Shown: positions 25,357 to 33,569 of the stretch, in pieces
Layout: each line of letters opens with the position of its first letter
How positions within the stretch are numbered: position 1 is the stretch's first letter
Assembly: GCF_042650645.1 (NCBI RefSeq)
Contig: NZ_JBHSBI010000010.1
Location: 62,001 to 126,000, forward strand
Reading direction: 5' to 3'
DNA: 64,000 nt
From: Nonomuraea purpurea
GTDB lineage: Bacteria; Actinomycetota; Actinomycetes; Streptosporangiales; Streptosporangiaceae
Program-made: the position numbers and the translations under genes
Notes under the pieces: model-generated
Told to the model about the DNA's origin: nothing
What the model saw: only the letters and a program-made list of their open reading frames with translations
The model's database searches: none

Positions 25357-25806
25357 ATGGCAAGAGCGCGACGTCTCGCGATGGCTGGAGCGGTGACGGC
25401 CTTCGTGATCGCAGGCGTGAGTCTGGCGGCGGGCATCGGAACCGCCTCCGCCCAGTCCGGTCCTCAGGTGCCGGCCGCCGTGTCCACCTGTTTGCTTCGT
25501 CTTCCTCTCCCGCTTCCGCTGCTCTGCGACTCCTCCGAGGATTCCCGGCCGGGGGAGGAGCGGCCCGGCGACTTCCCGCCAAGTGCCCCCGAACCCGAGG
25601 ACTCCTGGTCGCCGGAGCCCGAGGCGCCCAAACCCGAAGATCCGTGGCAGCCGGCGGGCGAGGACGAGCACAAGGTGCCCAGAGGACACCCGGAGACCGG
25701 CGGCGGCGGGCTCGCGCCGCAGGAGCCGGTGTGGCCGTTCGCGCTGGGCGGCGCGGCCCTGCTGACCGGCGCCGGGCTGGCCGGGTTCGCGGTGCGGCGC
25801 CGCTAG
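25357..25806 (+). CDS. Small cell-wall-anchored surface protein, candidate substrate of the adjacent class F sortase
   Basis: The 149-residue precursor has a signal peptide (LAMAGAVTAFVIAGVSLAAGIGTASA), a short segment in which two Cys flank a hydrophobic Pro-rich loop (CLLRLPLPLPLLC), and then a Pro/Glu/Trp-rich stretch (APEPEDSWSPEPEAPKPEDP). The tail is a classic sorting signal: a PETGG motif, a hydrophobic span VWPFALGGAALLTGAGLAGF, and a terminal Arg cluster. PETG is a variant of LPxTG. The sortase gene starts 67 bp downstream on the same strand, so this is its likely partner. ATG 25357 follows CTGGAG. There is no globular domain. Confidence 0.75.
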   Translation: MARARRLAMAGAVTAFVIAGVSLAAGIGTASAQSGPQVPAAVSTCLLRLPLPLPLLCDSSEDSRPGEERPGDFPPSAPEPEDSWSPEPEAPKPEDPWQPAGEDEHKVPRGHPETGGGGLAPQEPVWPFALGGAALLTGAGLAGFAVRRR

Positions 25807-25873
25807 GACGTCGCCTAGCACCTCCCGGCTGGGCTCCGAGTCGTGGGGCGAAAGAGCCGGTCAGAAGGGTCGC

Positions 25874-26572
25874 ATGGAAGCGACGGTGGGAGGCGAAGGC
25901 GGGGAGGGGCGGTTGGGGCAGAAGGCGATCCTGGCAGGGGCCGGCGTGGTGTCGCTGGCCGGGGCGTTGCTGATCGGGCTCGGGCTCGGCGGCATCGTGG
26001 GCGGCGGGCCCGAGCCGTCCCCCGCCACGACCGCGTCACCCCGTACGGGCGTGCCCACCGACCTGCCCGTCACCGGCGAGGGCAGGACGGCCAGGCCCAT
26101 GAGGCCCGAGCGCCCCACGGCCGTCTACATCCCGTCCATCGGCGTGGCCGCCCCGCTGATGGAGCTCGGCCTGGACGCGCGCGGCGCCATCGAGAACCCG
26201 CCCTTCGACCCGCCGAACCTGGCCGGCTGGTACCGCTACGGCCCCGTCCCCGGCCGGCGCGGCGCCGCGGTGATCACCGGCCACCTCGACACCAGGACGG
26301 GCCCGGCCGTCTTCGCCGACCTCAGGAAGGTCAAGCGGGGCGACCAGGTGCAGGTGCTGCGCGCCGACCGCTCGGTGGCCGTGTTCGTCGTCGACAAGGT
26401 CGAGCACACGCCGAAGCGGAGTTTCCCCGCCAAGAAGGTCTACGCCAAGCTCGGCTATCCGGGGCTGCGGCTGGTGACCTGCGGCGGGACTTTCGACCGG
26501 CGGGCGCACAGCTATCAGGACAACACGATCGTGTACGCGCACCTGGCGGCCCCGTACTACCCCAAGAGCTGA
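25874..26572 (+). CDS. Class F sortase
   Basis: The 232-residue transpeptidase has an N-terminal membrane anchor (AGVVSLAGALLIGLGLGGIVGG), a linker, and a sortase domain from about residue 80. The catalytic triad is visible: His in VITGHLDT, Cys in LVTCGGTFD, and Arg in FDRRAHSYQDN. The N-terminal IPSIGVAAPLMELGLDARGAIENPP is typical of class F (actinobacterial) sortases. It would attach wall proteins carrying a LPxTG-like signal; the only candidate in the window is the product of 25357-25806. Its stop codon abuts that of the convergent acyl-CoA dehydrogenase gene. Confidence 0.93.
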   Translation: MEATVGGEGGEGRLGQKAILAGAGVVSLAGALLIGLGLGGIVGGGPEPSPATTASPRTGVPTDLPVTGEGRTARPMRPERPTAVYIPSIGVAAPLMELGLDARGAIENPPFDPPNLAGWYRYGPVPGRRGAAVITGHLDTRTGPAVFADLRKVKRGDQVQVLRADRSVAVFVVDKVEHTPKRSFPAKKVYAKLGYPGLRLVTCGGTFDRRAHSYQDNTIVYAHLAAPYYPKS

Positions 26573-28636
26573 TCACGGGTCGCGGGGCAGGCCGAGCGCG
26601 CGTTCGGCGATGATGTTGAGCTGCACCTCCGTCGTCCCGCCGCCGATCGTGAACGCGCGGGTGCTGAGGACCATGCGGTTCCAGTGGCGGCTCGCCGGGG
26701 CCAGCGACCAGCAGAACTCCGAGACCGCCTGGGCGTGCCGCATGCCGAGCAGCTTGCGCACGCTGGAGGCCGTACCGGAGCCGGCGCCCGCGCCCGGCAG
26801 CTTCGAGAGCGTCACGCGCAGGCCGAGCGCAGAGATGGCCTGGCCCTCCGCCCACAGGCGGCCCGCCTGCTCGCGCTGCGACTGCCGGATCGGCGGCAGT
26901 TCGGCGATGAGCTGGATCATGTCGGTGTGCCGGGAGCCGGGGCCCCAGGAGTCGCCGAGGGCCACGCGTTCGTGGGAGAGGGTGTCGCGGGCGACCCGCC
27001 AGCCCGCGTCCACCTCGCCGACCACCAGGTCGTCCGGTACGAAGACGTCGTCGAGGAAGACCTCGTTGAAGATCTCGTTCCCGTTGATCTCCTTGAGCGG
27101 CCGGACGGTGACCCCGGGCGACCTCATCTGCACCAAGAAGTAGGAGATGCCATCGTGTTTGGGCTTTTCCGGGGACGTACGGGCGAGGCAGATGCCCCAA
27201 TGGGCGAACTGCGCGAGCGACGTCCAGATCTTCTGCCCGGTCAGCGACCAGCCGCCCTCCACCCGCGTGGCCTTCGTCGACAGCCCGGCCAGGTCGGATC
27301 CCGCCTCGGGCTCGCTGAAGAGCTGGCACCACACGATCTCGCCGGTGAACGTCTTGGGCAGGAAACGTTCCTGCTGCTCGCGGGTTCCGTATCGGACGAT
27401 GGACGGGACGGCCCAGGCGGCGATGCCCAGGTTCGGGCGTTTGAGGTCGCGGAACTCCTGGTGGATGATCACCTGCTCCAGCGGCGAGGCGCCCCTGCCC
27501 CACGGTTCCGGCAGGTGCGGCATGATCCAGCCCTCCCGCGCGAACCTGCCCCGCCTGGCCACCGGCTCCTCCGCCCGCAGCGACTCGGCCTGCGCCCTGA
27601 TGGCGTCCCTGATGGGGGCGGCCTCCTCGGGCAGGTCGGGCTCCATGCTCCGCCGGACGCCCGCCACGGCCAGGCCGGTCACCTCTTCGGCCCACGTCCC
27701 GGGGTCGCCCGACAACATCCGGTCGGACAGCGCCCTGCGGTAGTAGCGGTGCGCGTCGTGCTCGAAGGTGTAGCCGATGCCGCCGAGCACCTGGATCGCG
27801 TCCGCGGCGCACCGCACGGCCGCGTCGGGACCGAGCACGGCCGCCACCGCGACGGCCAGCCTGACGTCCTCACCAAGTCCACCAGCCCCTGCTGCGGCCG
27901 GTCTGGCGCCCGGGGCTTCGTCGAGGGCTCTGGCGGCGTCCCAGACGGCGGCGCGGGCCTGTTCGAGGGCCACGAGGGCGGCGGCCACCCGGTGCTTGAC
28001 GCCCTGGAACTGCCCGATGGGCCGCCCGAACTGCTCGCGCACCTTGGCGTGCTCGGCCGTCGTGGCCACGGTCCACGCCGCCACGCCGCACGCGTCGGCG
28101 CCGAGCAGCACGGCGGCGAGTTCGCGCACCGGAACTCCGGGGAGCACCCGGTCGGCGGGCACGGTGTCCACGGTGACCGAGCAGAGCGCCCGATCCAGGT
28201 CGACGCCGTCGGCGGGGACGGCGGTGACGTCGGCGCGGTCGAGCACCGCCCACGCGCCGCCGCCGACCGGCACGACGAACAGGTCGGACTCCGGCGACCC
28301 CAGCGCCAGCAGCCCGCCCTCGGCGGAGAGCACGACGGCGGCGGTCAAGGACCCGCCCGCGAGCCCGGCGACCAGATCGTCCCTGCCCCCTGCCCTGACC
28401 AGCACCGCCGAGGCCAGCACGGTCGGCAGGTATTCGCCCGAGACGCGCCGCTCGCCCAGAGCCTCCAGCGCGAGGCACAACTCCAGCACCCCGAAGCCCT
28501 GCCCACCGTAATGGTCGGGCACGTGCAGCCCCAGCACCCCGAGCTTCGCCAGGGAGGCGTGATCGGCGCCCCGCCCTGCCAGCCCTCGCACGGATTCGGT
28601 CAACGCCAGATGTTCCTCGCTCAGCCCCAAGCTCAT
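26573..28636 (-). CDS. Fused double-domain acyl-CoA dehydrogenase (FadE34-like)
   Basis: The 687-residue protein contains two acyl-CoA dehydrogenase domains in tandem. The N-terminal one (about 1-320) has VPDHYGGQGFGVLELCLALEALG and AADAIQVLGGIGYTFEHDAHRYYRR. The C-terminal one (about 330-687) is complete, with LFSEPEAGSDLAGLSTKA, GGWSLTGQKIWTS and FTIGGGTTEVQLNIIAERALG. Fused heterodimer-like dehydrogenases of this size, such as mycobacterial FadE34, act on bulky CoA esters including steroid side chains. The substrate here is unknown and no steroid genes are near. ATG 28636 fits the family start. Confidence 0.92.
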   Translation of the reverse strand: MSLGLSEEHLALTESVRGLAGRGADHASLAKLGVLGLHVPDHYGGQGFGVLELCLALEALGERRVSGEYLPTVLASAVLVRAGGRDDLVAGLAGGSLTAAVVLSAEGGLLALGSPESDLFVVPVGGGAWAVLDRADVTAVPADGVDLDRALCSVTVDTVPADRVLPGVPVRELAAVLLGADACGVAAWTVATTAEHAKVREQFGRPIGQFQGVKHRVAAALVALEQARAAVWDAARALDEAPGARPAAAGAGGLGEDVRLAVAVAAVLGPDAAVRCAADAIQVLGGIGYTFEHDAHRYYRRALSDRMLSGDPGTWAEEVTGLAVAGVRRSMEPDLPEEAAPIRDAIRAQAESLRAEEPVARRGRFAREGWIMPHLPEPWGRGASPLEQVIIHQEFRDLKRPNLGIAAWAVPSIVRYGTREQQERFLPKTFTGEIVWCQLFSEPEAGSDLAGLSTKATRVEGGWSLTGQKIWTSLAQFAHWGICLARTSPEKPKHDGISYFLVQMRSPGVTVRPLKEINGNEIFNEVFLDDVFVPDDLVVGEVDAGWRVARDTLSHERVALGDSWGPGSRHTDMIQLIAELPPIRQSQREQAGRLWAEGQAISALGLRVTLSKLPGAGAGSGTASSVRKLLGMRHAQAVSEFCWSLAPASRHWNRMVLSTRAFTIGGGTTEVQLNIIAERALGLPRDP

Positions 28637-28736
28637 ATGCCCGAATCTAGAAGGCCGCTCCGACGATCTCCAGTCCGAGGTCCTCAGGAAGGGCCGCCGG
28701 AGCGCGACGGTTGGGGGATCGCCCGGACGTCGAAGC

Positions 28737-28793
28737 AGAGCTCCTGGCCGGCGGATGGGCCACCACAACCTCTACCGCCCGACCAGGAGCTCT
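28737..28793. repeat. 11-bp inverted repeat with 35-nt loop
   Basis: AGAGCTCCTGG (28737-28747) and CCAGGAGCTCT (28783-28793) are exact complements. They lie between the fused dehydrogenase gene and the TPR gene, both of which are on the minus strand. It could be a terminator for the TPR transcript or a regulator-binding region. The remaining 28637-28885 interval shows no gene. Confidence 0.45.
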
Positions 28794-28885
28794 TGGGATT
28801 TTATATCGCGCCGCCCGTCCGTTTGTCGCCCGGAATACGGAACTGCGGAGCCGGATTGGCGCCCATTTCCGCCGCGAGGGGAATT

Positions 28886-29761
28886 TCAGTCCCCGAACTC
28901 CAGATGAAGGGCCCGGGTGAAGTCGGACACGGCCTCCTCGTGCCGTTCCAGCTCCTGATAAATCTCCCCTCGCACCCGATATGCCCAAATATATTCCTGA
29001 TCCAGCTCGATAGCCCGCTCCAAGTCCCGAAGAGCGCCTTCGTTGTCGCCCAGCTCGCTCAACACCGCGCCCCGGCTGCCGAATGCGCGATCGTTGTCGG
29101 GGTCCAGGTCCAGCGCCCGATTCAAATCGGCGAGCGCCTCCTCGTATCGGTCGCTCATTCGCAGCGCCTCGCCCCGGCGGCTCAACGCGCGCACATGCTC
29201 AGGGTCGATCTCCAAAGCCTTGGCGTAATCCGCGATCGCCTCGGCGTAAAGGTTCATTCGCTGATAGAGATCGCCGCGCGCCACCCACGAATAGGGCAGG
29301 TCCTCGTTCAGCGCGATGATTTTGGCGTGCTCCTCCAGAGCCTCGTCGAGCCGGTCCAGGTCCGTGAGCACGTCCGCTTTCGCCTCCAGAATCCACAACG
29401 AGTCGGGGGAGAGGGTGAGCGCGTGGTCGAAGTCGTCCATGGCCTCCTCCAGGCGGCCCATCGCGGCGTAGGTCTGGCCGCGGGAGCCGAGCGCGTAGGC
29501 GCTGTCCGGTTCGAGTCGCAGCGCCTCGTCGAAGTCCTCCAGCGCGACCTCGTGCCGCTCGGTGACGCGGTGGCTCTCGCCGCGCAGTCGCCAGGCGCGG
29601 GCGTTGTCGGGCGCCAACGCGATCGACTCCGTCAGATCCGCGATCGCGGCGTCGTGCCTCGACAGCGCGATGTATGATTCGGCGCGGCTGCGCAGTACGG
29701 ACGCGCGCGACTGGGCGGCCGCGTCGGACAGTCCGGCCCTGTCCTTGATCCCCTCGCTCAT
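28886..29761 (-). CDS. Tetratricopeptide repeat protein
   Basis: The 291-residue protein is built almost entirely of TPRs, about eight units of 34 residues. Examples are SYIALSRHDAAIADLTESIALAPDN, GQTYAAMGRLEEAMDDFDHALTLSPDS, and GDLYQRMNLYAEAIADYAKALEIDPEH. There is no signal peptide or enzymatic domain, so it is a cytoplasmic protein-protein interaction scaffold. It is highly acidic. The partner is not apparent from the neighbours. The stop codon at 28886 is followed by a spacer containing the inverted repeat at 28737-28793. Confidence 0.9.
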   Translation of the reverse strand: MSEGIKDRAGLSDAAAQSRASVLRSRAESYIALSRHDAAIADLTESIALAPDNARAWRLRGESHRVTERHEVALEDFDEALRLEPDSAYALGSRGQTYAAMGRLEEAMDDFDHALTLSPDSLWILEAKADVLTDLDRLDEALEEHAKIIALNEDLPYSWVARGDLYQRMNLYAEAIADYAKALEIDPEHVRALSRRGEALRMSDRYEEALADLNRALDLDPDNDRAFGSRGAVLSELGDNEGALRDLERAIELDQEYIWAYRVRGEIYQELERHEEAVSDFTRALHLEFGD

Positions 29762-29780
29762 GAGGCGTAAATCTATCCGA

Positions 29781-31238
29781 CTAAATCTGGATAATGGCTG
29801 CCTTTTCGCGGGTGTACTCCAGGACAGAATCGTGGCCGTAGCCGCTGTCCTTGACCCCTCCGAACGGCAGCCCGGGCGGCATCTGGCGGAAGGTGTTCAC
29901 CCAGACCGTGCCGCTGCGCAGATCACGCACGAACCGGTGCGCCCGGCCGAGGTCGCGCGTCCACACGCCGGCCGCCAGCCCGTACGCGGAGTCGTTCGAG
30001 ATGGCCAGGGCCTCCTCCTCCGTCGAGAACGGCAGCGCCACCGCCACGGGCCCGAAGATCTCCTCCTGGCAGATCCGCAGCGAGTTGTCCTCGCTCGTGT
30101 AGAGGGTCGGCGCGACCCAGTAGCCGCCGGGCAGCGCGGGGACGACGTCGGCGCCGGTCCGCCCGCCGAACACCAGCCGCGCGCCCTCCTTCTCGGCCAG
30201 TTCGAGGTATGAGGTCACGCGCTCGTACTGCCCCGCCGACACGATCGGGCCCATCGTCGTCCGCAGGTCCAGGGGGTCGTCCAGCACCAGGTCCGCGCAG
30301 GCGCGGGTGATGCGGCCGAGCATCTCGTCCCAGATCGAGCGGTGGATGAGGATGCGGGAGCCGGCCACGCACACCTGTCCGGCGTTGCCGGTGTAGATGG
30401 AGTTCACGGTGACGCCTTGGGCGGCCGCGTCGAGGTCCGCATCAGGGAAGACGATATTTGGGGACTTGCCGCCCAGTTCGAACGTCATGGGCTTCAACGC
30501 GTCCGCCGACGCCCTGGTGATCGCCTGCCCGGTGGCCGTCGAGCCGGTGAGGCTGATCTTGCCGACGTCGCGGTGCCGTACGAGGGCGTCGCCGACCTGT
30601 TCGCCCAGCCCGCTGACGATGTTCAGCACCCCGGGCGGGAAGACCTCCGCCAGCAGTTCGCCCAGCCGCAGCACCGAGGCGCTCGCCTGCTCGGCGGGCT
30701 TGACGATCACCGTGTTCCCCGCGGCCAGCGCGTAGGCCGCCTTGGCGGAGAACGTGGAGATGGGGGAGTTCCACGGGATGATGCAGACCGCGACCCCGTA
30801 CGGCTCCCGCCGCGTCAGCCCCAGCGTGTCGGGGCCGAGGATGACGGTGTCGCCCTTGACCGCGTCCAGGCACTGCCCGACGGCGAGTTGCCACAGGTGT
30901 GCCATGCCCGGCAGGTCCTTCTTGAGCGTGTCGCGCAGGATCCGCCCGTTGTCGCGCGTCTCCAGCCGGGCCAGCTCCTCGGCGTGCCGCCCGAACAGCT
31001 CCGACACCTTGCGCAGGTAGTGGGCCCTGGCCAGTGCGGGCAGCCCCGACCAGGCGGGGAACGCGCGGCGGGCGGCCGCCACGGCCGCCTCGGCCTCATC
31101 GGGGCCGCCGGCCGGGACCCGGGCCCAGGCCTCGCCGGTCGCCGGATTGACCGAGTCCATCATCCGTGCGCAGGGGACCAGTTCGCCGCCGATGAGATTA
31201 CGGTATTCAGCCACGAAACCAAGCATATGCTTGCTCAA
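29781..31238 (-). CDS. NAD(P)-dependent aldehyde dehydrogenase
   Basis: The 485-residue enzyme has the full ALDH superfamily set: IIPWNSPIS, VIVKPAEQAS, LTGSTATGQAI, FELGGKSPNIVF with the general base Glu, GNAGQVCVAGSRI with the catalytic Cys, EEIFGPVAVALPF, and the terminal PFGGVKDSGYGHD. It oxidises an aldehyde to a carboxylic acid. ATG 31238 was kept; ATG 31226 is a slightly shorter alternative. It is divergent from the GNAT gene across 54 bp. It may feed the acid-catabolism genes to its right but has no shared operon with them. Confidence 0.92.
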   Translation of the reverse strand: MSKHMLGFVAEYRNLIGGELVPCARMMDSVNPATGEAWARVPAGGPDEAEAAVAAARRAFPAWSGLPALARAHYLRKVSELFGRHAEELARLETRDNGRILRDTLKKDLPGMAHLWQLAVGQCLDAVKGDTVILGPDTLGLTRREPYGVAVCIIPWNSPISTFSAKAAYALAAGNTVIVKPAEQASASVLRLGELLAEVFPPGVLNIVSGLGEQVGDALVRHRDVGKISLTGSTATGQAITRASADALKPMTFELGGKSPNIVFPDADLDAAAQGVTVNSIYTGNAGQVCVAGSRILIHRSIWDEMLGRITRACADLVLDDPLDLRTTMGPIVSAGQYERVTSYLELAEKEGARLVFGGRTGADVVPALPGGYWVAPTLYTSEDNSLRICQEEIFGPVAVALPFSTEEEALAISNDSAYGLAAGVWTRDLGRAHRFVRDLRSGTVWVNTFRQMPPGLPFGGVKDSGYGHDSVLEYTREKAAIIQI

Positions 31239-31292
31239 TCAGTCGGGCCAGGTGTCACGAAATGTCGGTCGTGTACGTCATGATGGCCAATC

Positions 31293-31880
31293 GTGAGTAC
31301 TGAGCTGACCTGGCCGGACACCCCCGACGAAGCGACGCGGGCGGCCGTACACCGGATCTTCCACGCCGTCGTGGCGCTGGGCGGAGCCGTCGGTTACCTG
31401 AACCCGCCCACCCGAGAAGAGACCGACCCCTGGCTGGAGGAGACCCTGCGGAACGTGCGCGACAAGGACGCCCGCCTCGCGCTGGCCGTCGTCGACGGCA
31501 GCGTCCAGGGCATGGGGCTGTGGCGGCGCGGCCCCGCGCCGATCTTCACCCACTCGGCCGAGCTCGGCAAGATCATGGCCCACCCCGAGGCCCGCGGGCT
31601 CGGCCTCGGCAGGCTCGTCGTGACCGCGCTCATCGACAGCGCCCGCGCGGCGGGCATCGAGATGCTGACGCTCGGCGTGCGCGGCAACAACCACGGCGCC
31701 ATCGAGCTGTACGAGTCGCTCGGCTTCCGCGAGTGGGGCCGCCTGCCGAACGTCATCGAGGTCGGCACGCGGCGCTTCGACGACGTGCGCATGTTCGTCG
31801 ACCTCGGCAGGCCCGCCGGCGTCGTCCTGCACGGATCGGCCCCCGGCGGCCCGGGCTGGTCACCGGCCCGCACAGCCTAA
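31293..31880 (+). CDS. GNAT family N-acetyltransferase
   Basis: The 195-residue protein has the acetyl-CoA binding motif A (LGKIMAHPEARGLGLGRLVVTALIDSAR) and the following strand and helix (GVRGNNHGAIELYESLGFREWGRLPNVI), typical of GNAT enzymes. The substrate cannot be told. The N-terminal WPDTPDEATRAAVHRIFHAVVALGG and GYLNPPTREETDPWLEE segments are consistent with the variable substrate-binding half. GTG 31293 is the start. Its TAA stop shares two bases with the TAG of the convergent TIM-barrel gene. Confidence 0.9.
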   Translation: MSTELTWPDTPDEATRAAVHRIFHAVVALGGAVGYLNPPTREETDPWLEETLRNVRDKDARLALAVVDGSVQGMGLWRRGPAPIFTHSAELGKIMAHPEARGLGLGRLVVTALIDSARAAGIEMLTLGVRGNNHGAIELYESLGFREWGRLPNVIEVGTRRFDDVRMFVDLGRPAGVVLHGSAPGGPGWSPARTA

Positions 31881-32800
31881 ATCTCCGGGACGCCGATGTC
31901 GGAGGCCGTCGAGGGCCCCGCCAGCGCGGGGTCGAGCTGCTCGATGAGCCGCTGCACCAGCGCCGCCCTGCGCACGCGCTCGCGCCCCAGCTCCTTCGGC
32001 ACCACGCCGAGATGACCGCCCGACGGGTAGATGTTGGGCGCGTTGCGCAGGCCCATCTTGAGGTAGACGGGCGCCGCGGCGCGGACGATCTCGACCGCCT
32101 CGTAGAAGCGCACGAACCCGCCCTGGTCATCGGGCACCTCCAGATAGAGGTCGATCGGCAGCCGGGTCGCGGCCCTGACCTCGGCCAGGTGCGGCACGGT
32201 CAGGTCGGTGCCGACGTTGACCGTGGTCGCGCCCAGACGCTCCATGATCGCGGCAGTCGGGCCGTTCGTGAGCGGCATCAGCACGGACGTCTTCAGCACC
32301 AGACCGGCCGGCAGTGTGCCGTCCTCCTTCAGCAGGCGCAGCACCTCCAGCGTGCCGAGGTCGCCGACGAGCAGGCTGCGGATGCCCAGCGAACACGCCC
32401 GCAGCGCGTCGGCCACGCACGCGGCCACCATCGCGTTGCCGCGCGCCGCCGCGCCCACGGCCTGGGTCAGCTTGGCCTGGCCGCCGGTGTCCCAGGCGGC
32501 CCTCGGCCCGAGGAACAGGTTGACCTCCATGCCGCGTTCGGCGCCGATTCGCGCCATCTGCGCGATCTCGGCGTCGGTCAGCATCATCACGCCGCTGCCC
32601 TGCGAGGTCCTGGTGACCGGCACGCCGAGCCGGTCGGCCTCGGCCACGACCGCCTCCAGCACGCCTGGCCCCTCGACGCTGGGGATCTCGAACCGGTACG
32701 GCGCCCCGTCCGCGAACCCGGACGAGACGGGAGCGGCGGCCTGCACCACGGGATGCCCGATGCGAGCCATGAGACCATGCAGATCGGCAAGACTGGTCAC
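31877..32800 (-). CDS. TIM-barrel protein, possibly peptidase-U32-like, in an acyl-CoA catabolism operon
   Basis: The 307-residue protein looks like an alpha/beta barrel: GHPVVQAAAPVSSG, LGVPVTRTSQGSGVMMLTDAEIAQMARIGAERGMEVNLFLGPRA, SLLVGDLGTLEVLR, TTVNVGTDLTVPHLAEVRAAT and PVYLKMGLRNAPNIYPSGGHLG. It resembles proteins loosely annotated as U32-type, but I cannot confirm that and no catalytic residues were identified. GTG 32800 overlaps the stop of the MaoC-type gene (GTGA), so it is the last gene of the GntR-headed leftward operon. An activity on a CoA ester or on a small organic acid is plausible from context only. Confidence 0.6.
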   Translation of the reverse strand: MTSLADLHGLMARIGHPVVQAAAPVSSGFADGAPYRFEIPSVEGPGVLEAVVAEADRLGVPVTRTSQGSGVMMLTDAEIAQMARIGAERGMEVNLFLGPRAAWDTGGQAKLTQAVGAAARGNAMVAACVADALRACSLGIRSLLVGDLGTLEVLRLLKEDGTLPAGLVLKTSVLMPLTNGPTAAIMERLGATTVNVGTDLTVPHLAEVRAATRLPIDLYLEVPDDQGGFVRFYEAVEIVRAAAPVYLKMGLRNAPNIYPSGGHLGVVPKELGRERVRRAALVQRLIEQLDPALAGPSTASDIGVPEI

Positions 32801-33183
32801 GAGCCCCCCTCGTTGTAGATCACTTCGGCGCGGCCGAGTGTCGTGCGGCGGCCCGTGTCGTCCTCGCCCCACAGCTCCAGCTCCGCCCGCCTCCCGTCCG
32901 TGGCGACCACCCGGCCGCGGCAGGTGTGGGCGCGGTCGCGGAAGTCCATGCCACGGTAGCTGACCTCCAGCACGCTCAGCCGTCCCCGGCCGTCCAGCCA
33001 GCGCGTGACGAGCCTGCCCAGGTACGCCGCCTTGAGCAGCCCGTGTACGGCCAGTTCCGGATGGCCGAGCGAGTGGGCGAAGGCGAGGTCGTAGTGCATC
33101 TCGTAGAAGTCGCCCGAGGCGCCGGCGTACTCGACGAGCCGGCGCAGCGTGGTGGTCTCCGTCAGTGCGGGCAGGTCGGTCAT
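32797..33183 (-). CDS. MaoC-like hydratase (hotdog fold), C-terminal-type half
   Basis: The 128-residue protein has the R-specific enoyl-CoA hydratase signature region LVEYAGASGDFYEMHYDLAFAHSLGHPELAVHGLLKAAYL. The Asp and His of the catalytic hydratase-2 motif lie in DFYEMHYD. The rest is the short hotdog strand set (LSVLEVSYRGMDFRDRAHTCRGRVV). It is coupled by ATGA to the MaoC-N-type gene upstream and by GTGA to the TIM-barrel gene downstream. The two MaoC-type halves probably form a heteromeric hydratase. Confidence 0.9.
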   Translation of the reverse strand: MTDLPALTETTTLRRLVEYAGASGDFYEMHYDLAFAHSLGHPELAVHGLLKAAYLGRLVTRWLDGRGRLSVLEVSYRGMDFRDRAHTCRGRVVATDGRRAELELWGEDDTGRRTTLGRAEVIYNEGGS

Positions 33184-33569
33184 TTCCTGATCCTCGTCCC
33201 GATGTGCCTGACCACCAGTTCGCCGTCCGGCCGGCGGAACTCCGTCTCGAACGTCAGCAACGCCATCGGTCCGGCCTTCCCGTGCTTCTCGACCACGCCA
33301 GTGAAGTGCGGGCGGGAGACGATCACGTCGCCGACCCGCAGCGGCGCGTGGTACTCGAACCGGTCGCCGCCGTTCAGCCATCCGGACCCGTACGACGCGG
33401 CGGCCGGCAGCGAGGGCGGCTCGTCGAGGAAGCACGCGGTGAAGGTGGCCGGCACCTCGTCCCCGTCGTCTCCGACGGCGCGCAGGTAAAAGGCCAGATG
33501 GCGGCGTTCGACGACGTCCTCGCGCGGCGGCCCGGCCCAGCCCACGGCCTCCCGCAGAGCTTCGATCAT
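33180..33569 (-). CDS. MaoC N-terminal-type (FAS1-like) dehydratase subunit
   Basis: At 129 residues it matches the FAS1-like dehydratase/MaoC_dehydrat_N family: ERRHLAFYLRAVGDDG, ATFTACFLDEPPS, FEYHAPLRVGDVIVSRPHFTGVVEKHGKAG and ALLTFETEFRRPDGELVVRHIGTRI. These proteins usually pair with a hydratase-2 partner that carries the catalytic His, here the next gene. ATG 33569 overlaps the GntR stop and its own stop overlaps the next start. The pair probably hydrates or dehydrates a CoA thioester. Confidence 0.9.
   Translation of the reverse strand: MIEALREAVGWAGPPREDVVERRHLAFYLRAVGDDGDEVPATFTACFLDEPPSLPAAASYGSGWLNGGDRFEYHAPLRVGDVIVSRPHFTGVVEKHGKAGPMALLTFETEFRRPDGELVVRHIGTRIRK

Noticed and set aside
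29500..29525. GGTTCGAGTC, similar to a tRNA T-loop.
   Set aside because: It lies within the TPR coding sequence and has no cloverleaf around it. No tRNA was found in the window.
26684..29677. Nearly 1000-codon open frame on the plus strand opposite the fused dehydrogenase and TPR genes.
   Set aside because: It runs antisense across two well-supported genes and has no recognisable domains; typical of high-GC DNA.
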